A stretch of 64,000 nt of DNA from NCBI GenBank assembly GCA_958450365.1, contig CAUEEP010000904.1:310001-374000 (forward strand). The letters are read 5' to 3'. The DNA is from Mesorhabditis belari (taxonomy: Eukaryota > Nematoda > Chromadorea > Rhabditida > Rhabditidae). Below are positions 57,471-64,000 of the stretch, piece after piece (positions within the stretch are counted from its first letter, which is position 1; each line of letters begins with the position of its first letter). The translations under genes and the position numbers were made by a program. The notes below the pieces were generated by a model that saw nothing but the letters and a program-made list of their open reading frames with translations, ran no database searches and had not been told where the DNA came from.

Positions 57471-60400
57471 CTAAGCAGTCTGATTTGACGATGAGGTGAC
57501 TTTGTATCGCTGAATTCTTCCCAACGGGGTGATTCGGTAGATAAGTTTGAGCACTTCTCTACGCATCGATTTGTTTACCACCATATAGAAAATCGCCATT
57601 GAACCTGGAAAATTTGAAAGGTTTTGACTTTTTTGAGGCTTTTTTGAGACTTTTTTCTAGTTTCTAAATCTGAAAACCGCTTAAAAATGGTTCTATCATG
57701 GTGCCAATCTTGAAAATTTTGATTTTGATTTTGATGGGTTGACATTTGACCATCGTTAGCTCGAGAATTGTCTTGACAACTCACTGTTCGAGAATTGCCA
57801 CGAGCCATTAGTGACGAGGTACATGATTGGAGGAAGCACGATGAAACCCGAGCAAATTGTACAATAGAAAATGCCGGTGATCATCACCGTCGTGCAAATC
57901 CCAAAGCATTGAATAGCAATCTGAAACAAAATTCAATATTGCATCGACTTTTCTTCTCAAAGAATGCACAAAGAATCACTCACGACTGTTTGTATTTTGT
58001 TCGTGTTCGCATTCATCTTTCGATGGGCTCGATACATCAAAATCAGCATGAGACTATTCAAAAACAAGATGCAAATCGCCACACCGATGTTGTTATACAA
58101 GAATATCATTGGCATCTGAAATAAAGGCATCTGAGTGAAAGAAAGTCAAGAAAGTCAAAGCTTAAGTCAAAGCTTAAGTCAAACAAAGCTTTGCTTAAAA
58201 GAAAAATGGTTAAAATGGTTAATAATGCAGTCAACTTCGACAAAATGCTTTTGAAATTCTAACGTTTGCCCCAAATTCCGGCGTCGCCCGCCCAGAGTTA
58301 TGCAGAAAACGTTTTAGGTTCATTGTATCGAAACACGTTTTAGGTTCATTGTATTGAATTTCGGTTCCGAACGATTCGTTATACATATCGAAATTCGATA
58401 GGGTGATCAAAAAGTTCCCGCACACTTGTAAATGATTCATTTTCTAAATAAACGCTAAAACAAAAATAGGTGAGCGCCGTGACAGTTTCCCTCCAGCGCA
58501 CTACAATGCTTCTTTGGAGAGCTAGGTGGCTCTGATCAGAATGGTTTAGGTGTAGGAATGCTCCCCAGAATTCTCAGCTTCAAAATACTATAGGGTGACC
58601 GCGAATTACAGACAACTGTATAGAGACAACTTTCTGGAAAAGTACCTGATAAATGTCTAATTTATTTCAAAAGTGTCCAGTGTTATATAGGAAATTGTAG
58701 CCCTAATTCTCAGCAATATTTCTCTACCAAAAACTTCCCGATTACACTTATACAAGCCATTTAACAAGCGCTTGAATGAGCTCTAATCGACATCTCTCCG
58801 GCGAATCTGTCATTTGGCCGCTTTTCTCTATTAGAAATTGCTAAGAAAGGCTTTTCTATATTGCTTCAATGCAAAAATAACGCTTAGCATTACTTAATAA
58901 AAATAAGAGTCACACTTAACTGTTTTGGCTGAATTGGCATAACCAAAATTTAAGTTAATGTCAAGCTCTTTGAAGAAGCAGGGAAAAAGGAGTAATTAAT
59001 TATTTTCGATGTTCAGTTTAGAGTTCTCGTTATATCAGATGTTCTGGCGCTATCAATTTGTTGAAAGCAATTTTTTTGACAAAATTACCACAAATTTGAC
59101 TGAGAAAAACTTTTCCGAATGAAATTTTTTAATGTAGAAAGGCGGCCAAATGACAGATTTGGAGAGATGTCGATTAGCGCTCATTCAAGCGCTTGTTAAA
59201 TGAGCTGTATAAGTTCCATCGGGAAGCTTTTGGTAGATAAATGTAGCCAAGCATTAGGGCTACAATTCTCTATATAACACTTGACACTTTTGAAATAAGT
59301 TGGGCATTTTCTAGCTACTTTTATAAAAAGTTGTGGTTATACCTTGCTCTGTAAGTCCAATTTCGATCGGGGCTTTAACTGAAAAATAGAGCTTCTTTCG
59401 TAAAGTGTGCGGAAACTTTTGAGCACCCTGTATTAATCTGAAACGTGGCTCACAATGGAGTGCTCGGGCTTTGCCGCGAAATAATAGCTGGCCGTGGGGG
59501 TGAGATAGACGAGTGGGGGGCAGGTGAAGTAGACGCTGGCCCCGTAGATGAATGGCGGGAGAATCCACAGCACCAGTCGCCATCCGCCGAATAGTGTCTG
59601 AATTTTGTGATCGGAATAAAGAAGGATGAATGAAGATTCATCACACAGTGGTGAATCCTCATTCACCCCCACTAAATGGATCTTGACTCACCTGCTGCAA
59701 CTGGGGACCGATAAAATCGACACAGCGATTTACCCCCAACACCACACTCAACGCACAATAGACGCACCAATCGGCTGAAAAAAATGGGGCACTTGGAAAA
59801 GTTGCGGTAAAACTCACCGAAGCACAGTGTTGCAATCCAGAGATTCAGCAGTGGACTGTCGCAAAACGAGTAGCCCATCACCAGAAAATAGCCTGAAAAT
59901 GTTTTTTAGGAAAATGCTTTCTTTTCGCTTCAAACCGGGCAAAATCGAGCTTGGAACCAGACTGAAAATATCGACAAAACCGACGACAAATCTAGAAAAA
60001 TCAAATCAAATTTTGATTCCATTAAAGCCTACAATATTCTGTAGCAAATGATTTTCATAAACTTTTCTTGTGCCATTGCAATCAGACAAAATGCGTACAA
60101 AGTGATGAAGAATGAGCCGACGCTTAGGTAGATTGAACCTAGAGAAACACATTAACAACAATTAACAACAAAAATTTTGATACTTTTCTATTTTATCCCC
60201 ACAAACAAGAAATTTACAGGGTGATCCAAAATTATGGCAACTTCTTGATAGAAAAGTATCCGAGAAATGCCTAACTTATTTCGCAAATTGAATGAAGGGG
60301 TAAAAGTGACAAGTACCAATATTTCTAAACTCTCGTCTTTTCAAGCAAAAATTATTGATGACGATCCCCGATTAGACCGACTTACCTTGAATGAGATTCT

Positions 60401-60619
60401 TTGGATGTGGATTGTTCCCTTCAGCACACTCGGCATCCAAACGGAGAACGTCGTCCCCTTTGTAAAGAGCATAGATCTGAAAAATTGATGAAACTTTTCA
60501 ACAAAACAATTTGGAGCTTTGGAGCTTTGAAGCAACGTTTTGGACACTATTAGCTATTTGTTAGCTTTAAATTGCACCTGTAAGAGAAGGGAATCGTTGA
60601 AATAGCGATACTTGGTCAT
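57471..60619 (-). CDS. SRT-type seven-TM chemoreceptor
   Basis: Ten minus-strand exons with fully consistent phases, 332 residues: 60578-60619, 60386-60476, 60033-60138, 59936-59991, 59818-59892, 59692-59774, 59454-59597, 57984-58115, 57785-57920, 57471-57604. Seven hydrophobic segments. Signatures of the nematode Srt family: G-x6-G...LYAFCLIAM in TM1, CYRIL then FVDIFSLVPSSILPG (TM2), FCDSPLLNLWIATL (TM3), LSVVLGVNRCVDF (the LxxNR motif after TM3), WRLVLWILPPFIYG (TM4), YNNIGVAICILFLNSLMLIL (TM5), ICSGFIVLPPIMYL (TM6), MAIFYMVVNKSMRREV (TM7 and tail). The length is the family norm. These receptors act in sensory-neuron cilia; the ligand is unknown. The intron before TM5 is 1.3 kb because of two nested transposons. 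The start at 60619 is the only in-phase Met found. Confidence 0.85.
58401..59430. mobile_element. Element E in SRT intron, split by G
   Basis: Left GGGTGATCAAAAAGTTCCCG, right GTGCGGAAACTTTTGAGCAC ending CCCTG with TA. The interior AGGTGAGCGCCGTGACAGTT matches 34724-34880. Confidence 0.82.
58593..59343. mobile_element. Element G nested in E
   Basis: GGTGACCGCGAATTACAG at the left, complement-like TGGTTATACC at the right. Long arms with GACATCTCTCCGGCGAATCT and GTCATTTGGCCGC mirrored at 59140-59190. The uninterrupted site is seen at 34855-34862. Confidence 0.8.
60218..60330. mobile_element. Fragment of G/E-type element in SRT intron
   Basis: CAGGGTGATCCAAAATTATG then GAGAAATGCCTAACTTATTTC, related to the G subterminal region; no opposite end. 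Confidence 0.45.
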
Positions 60620-61015
60620 TATTCTCAGCAACGAACTTAAATGACAAAACAACTATCGGAAAATTATCGGAAAACTCCGAAATTATTGTGTGAAGTTTAA
60701 GGAGTGATTCAGCGAATAATTGAACCGTGAGACGCCTTTTATAGAGAATTTCCAGCAAAATATTCTCATGGTGTTTAGTCGAGAAAGCGTGTGAAGCGGA
60801 AAATTCGTTCTTTTTGAATTTGGTAAATGGTCTACTACACAGACTTTTGTTTTTTCGAGATTTCTTGGAATAGGCGATACTCTGAAGTACATTTGTTATT
60901 TTCCATGCGCTTTTCTCGGTTCACTTTTCGGTTAGAAATATTAAATGAGACCTAGACGATCTTGTAGAGTTTTTCACGCTGATTTCTATGCTTTTTTAGT
61001 TTTCCCATAATACTA
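60620..61015. other. Presumed SRT promoter region
   Basis: AT-rich; no element or second gene recognised. Confidence 0.3.
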
Positions 61016-61753
61016 GGTACATGCATAAGAAATGCGGATTTCAACATTTTCATAAATTCCCAACGATAGAAATCAGATATCGATGAATGTTATAAACTAT
61101 TTGAAAGTTGTAAATCTCCTCTACAAAATTGACTAAAACGTGTTTCAATTGATCGAACCATTGAAGAAATTGCGAGGGCAAAATGCGAGTGACCAAAAAA
61201 GGAATCGAGTCACTTTAGGGACAAGTTTAGTGTCGTCAAAATAGACTTAGCTTCCCAAAATTGAAGATTTAAAAACAAAAAGGATAACTATATATCTATT
61301 CATTAAAAAGTCTAACCGAAATGCATTTACAGAAATTTGGCTAGAGCGTAAGTTCAAAACCCTCAAAATTGTCAAAAAAGCGGCTTTTTCACAAAAAAAG
61401 AAAAATTATTGTAAAAACAAAGTTTTCCCATGAAATGATCCCAACTCTTAGTTATTTTGAATAATATTTTAGGGCGCTCATTTTCCACTATATAGTCGAA
61501 ATGGAACTCTTGTGAAAGTGGGGTTTTCAAAAAGTGCCCATTTTTGGTCGCTAAAGTCACTCGATTTCTTTTTTGGTCACTCACATTTCGCCCTCGAAAT
61601 TTCTTCAATGCTTCGATCAATTGAAACACGTTTTAGCCTATTTTGTAGAGGAGATTTACAACTTTCAAATAGTTTATAACATTCATCGATATCGGGTTTC
61701 TATCGTTGGGAATTTATGAAAATGTTGAAATCCGCATTTCTTATGCATGTACC
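61016..61753. mobile_element. Family A MITE, intact copy
   Basis: 738 bp, ends GGTACATGCATAAGAAATGC and complement, TA on both sides. It has the empty target GATAACTATATATCTATTC (61285-61303) into which element C inserted in the 3-kb copy. Confidence 0.9.
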
Positions 61754-63066
61754 TAAGAGTTCTGAATCGCAAGGAAACTGGCATACAAAATTGAGTTCGC
61801 TTTTGGTAGGTTTATAAAAGTGCTTTTTAAATCTAAGCGTAAACTCGTAGGACAGTGGTTAGTGTGTTTGAACATCAAATTTGTTGCTCCGGTTCAGATC
61901 TATCGAAGCAAAGGGAGGGGGAGCAAAGGGAGATCTAGGTTAATCAATCTTTGTTAATCAATCTGATTTCTAATCAATCGTGAGTCGAGATTTGAATGCA
62001 GTTTGGTAAAGTTCTCGTTGTCTCCAGAAACTCTTGATAATGTTGATGTATTGTGATTAAAAGTTCAGTACTAAATTTTACAAGATAGCTCAGAGGCTGT
62101 TCGGATTTGAAAATACCATTTTGATTTTGAAACATCCAAAAATATCTTAAATTGCTTCGATTATCCAAAGCCGATGTTTAAAACTGTTTCTTTATAACTC
62201 GTGTTCGGATTAGACTGCTTCTCGACTTGACTGAAAATCTTGAAAGTTTAAGAAGAAGCGGCACTAAAGGATGCGCCATAATTGTCGAAACAAGATAAAC
62301 TTCTGATTTTAAAGCAGACAAGAGCAAAAAAAGACAAATTTTTAACTGAATAACATTTATTGTACATCAAAAATGATAAATCAACTATCAAATTCGAATC
62401 GATCACCATTAGCATGCGAGCGGGCTCGCAGGCGTTTCAGAAAGACGTCAACTTTTTTGCAAATCATTTTGCAAAAAAGGAATACCAGTATCGGAATCAG
62501 CGTAAGATTCTGCGTCATTTAGCCACCTCAGCCTTGTGACCTTCGAGGTCGTGGAATGAGAAATCGGAGACCTTCGAGGTAGAAACGAGAAATGAGAAAT
62601 CGGATTAGAAATGCGTTAGAATCAAATTCGGCCCGAAAAAAGCTGATATTGGATAATCTAGTAGATCGGAAACATTTCTACATTTTACAGTATAGACACA
62701 TGTTGATCCAATGCTCACTCAGGAATGAACTATGTAGGTATCATGTTTTGACGGCTCTATTCAAAGCGATTCGGGATCTCTCTCTTTTCAACTATTATAA
62801 ATAGTGAGCAAATAAAGGTTATCTAGACTCTTCAATCATTCAAAAATACAAAAACATTCAGCACTATCTATTGTAGCTGAACAATAAAGCTTCGAAAAAT
62901 AAAAATATTTTCCGCTTTGATTCAAAATATTATAAAAGCACTTCCTCGACTCATCGAAACTCCATCAGATTTTTTCAATTGTTTGCTTGTATTTTGTATA
63001 TCTTTTCAGCTCGATAAATCTACATATATACATAGGCTAACTACTTTAAAACCACCAGAAACTCAC
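61754..63066. other. Gene-free stretch with one tRNA-like unit
   Basis: 62480-62515 carries the TCGGAATCAGCGTAAGATTC block of the fold-back family without clear arms. 62520-62600 has a duplicated GAGACCTTCGAGGT. Short open frames (61974-62168 minus, 62592-62804 plus) have no support. Confidence 0.4.
61842..61912 (+). pseudogene. tRNA-like sequence
   Basis: Box A TAGGACAGTGGTTAGTGTG and box B CGGTTCAGATC with an A/T-rich middle; not a foldable tRNA. Confidence 0.35.
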
Positions 63067-63860
63067 AAGGGAGTGACACGAGCTCGAAGTTGAGAATCGT
63101 TTCATTACCAAGTGCATCTTATAGAATCGGCTATGCTGATTCTGAATCAGTAGAAATTAGCTGCAAACACTCACGCAATCGCAGGGAATCTGGCATAGAG
63201 AATTCCCTTACATTTCGGACTCTAATGGGGCCGCCACAAAGACACGTTTCAGCGACTTTGGTGGTCTAGCGGATACTGAGCTAGCCTACGGAACTTATGA
63301 AGATTTTTGGCTTGGGTTCGAATCTTCCCCAGGCTGACTTTTCTTGCTTTTTTTGATGTCTTTGCATTAAATATTTATGTTTTATGCACCCTTTTACAAC
63401 TTTTAAAGGGATGAAATTTATTTATAGAGTCATTATGGAGTTCATATACATTTTTCGAACTCTGGCACCAATGGTTCATGACTTTATTATCTCTGCCAAC
63501 AAAAAGCAGTGCTTTTTTTGCAGCAAAGTATTTTGTTTGTGCAAATTTTGCAATTTTGCATTGTTACTATATGAAAATCAATAAAGAACCTTATTCTTGC
63601 ATTTTGAAGTTCATCAGACTACGTTGAAATCGATTTTGAGAATTTGAGAAAAAAAAATTTTATGAAAACCGTTAGAAGTTGGAAAAGGCCTCATGAAGAG
63701 TCCAAAATTTAAGAAAACTTTCTATGCCAGATTTCTTGCGATTGCGTGGGTGTTTGCAGCTAGTTTTTACAGATTCAAAATCAGTATAGCCGATTCTATA
63801 AGATGCACTTGGTCACGAAGCGATTCTGAACCTGGTGTTATTCCCTTGTCAGCTAACAGG
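63067..63860. mobile_element. Fold-back element with internal tRNA-like unit
   Basis: Arms of about 160 bp, roughly 85% alike by eye. Motifs in order: CACAAGGGAGTGACACG, AAGTGCATCTTATAGAATCG, GATTCTGAATCAG, GAAATTAGCTGCAAACAC, CGCAATCGCAGGGAATCTGG. The tRNA-like unit at 63257 lies just inside the left arm; the rest of the centre is AT-rich with no coding sequence. Confidence 0.8.
63257..63345 (+). pseudogene. tRNA-like sequence inside fold-back
   Basis: Box A TGGTCTAGCGGATACTGAG and box B GGGTTCGAATCTTCC, both near consensus for RNA polymerase III. Spacing is tRNA-like (about 45 bp), but the acceptor and anticodon stems are poor. Confidence 0.5.
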
Positions 63861-64000
63861 AGGGTTTGAGATGGAGCTGGGCGAGGTGCTTAGAAGAAAA
63901 GCGTTAGCTGAACACTCTAACTAGTTTAACTCTAACTTATTTGATTACGCTCGTTAACTTGTTAAACTTTTGACCTTTCAGGTCAAACTATTTCCAAAAT

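Overview
The window looks like nuclear DNA of a nematode, probably a free-living rhabditid-type species. It is AT-rich and has GT-AG introns with TTTTCAG-like acceptors. The genes are typical of nematodes: a TWK-type two-pore K+ channel, an SRT-type chemoreceptor, an ACK-family kinase with a C-terminal UBA domain, a C-type lectin/CUB protein and a LAPTM-like membrane protein. Mariner/Tc1 DNA transposons and their non-autonomous derivatives are abundant. I cannot name the species. All gene models were spliced by eye; I accepted them only where exon phases agree along the whole chain.

Layout. 0-7 kb: satellite, mariner debris and the 3' part of a lectin/CUB gene (+, ending at 5454). 7.2-11.1 kb: LAPTM-like gene (-) with two tRNA-Ser genes in its first intron; a third copy is at 12.2 kb. 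12.3-26.7 kb: gene-poor, with satellites, fold-back elements, dead mariners and a telomere-like array. 26.7-35.8 kb: K2P channel (+, 17 exons) with a divergent tRNA-Ala pair in an intron. 37.6-40.6 kb: kelch-like gene (-). 42.5-55.4 kb: ACK-family kinase (+, 27 exons visible). 57.5-60.6 kb: SRT receptor (-, 10 exons). 60.6-64 kb: repeats.

The neighbouring genes do not form an obvious pathway. What links the window is its repeat load: almost every intron over 400 bp holds an inverted-repeat element, many nested in each other. One element survives both empty (61.0 kb) and filled (3.0 kb), which shows TA-target insertion directly. A second theme is a set of about eleven degenerate tRNA-like sequences, several lying between the arms of fold-back elements that share short motif blocks. 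The kinase gene is otherwise phase-perfect but has two +1 shifts in homopolymers and no visible N-lobe, so its integrity needs checking.
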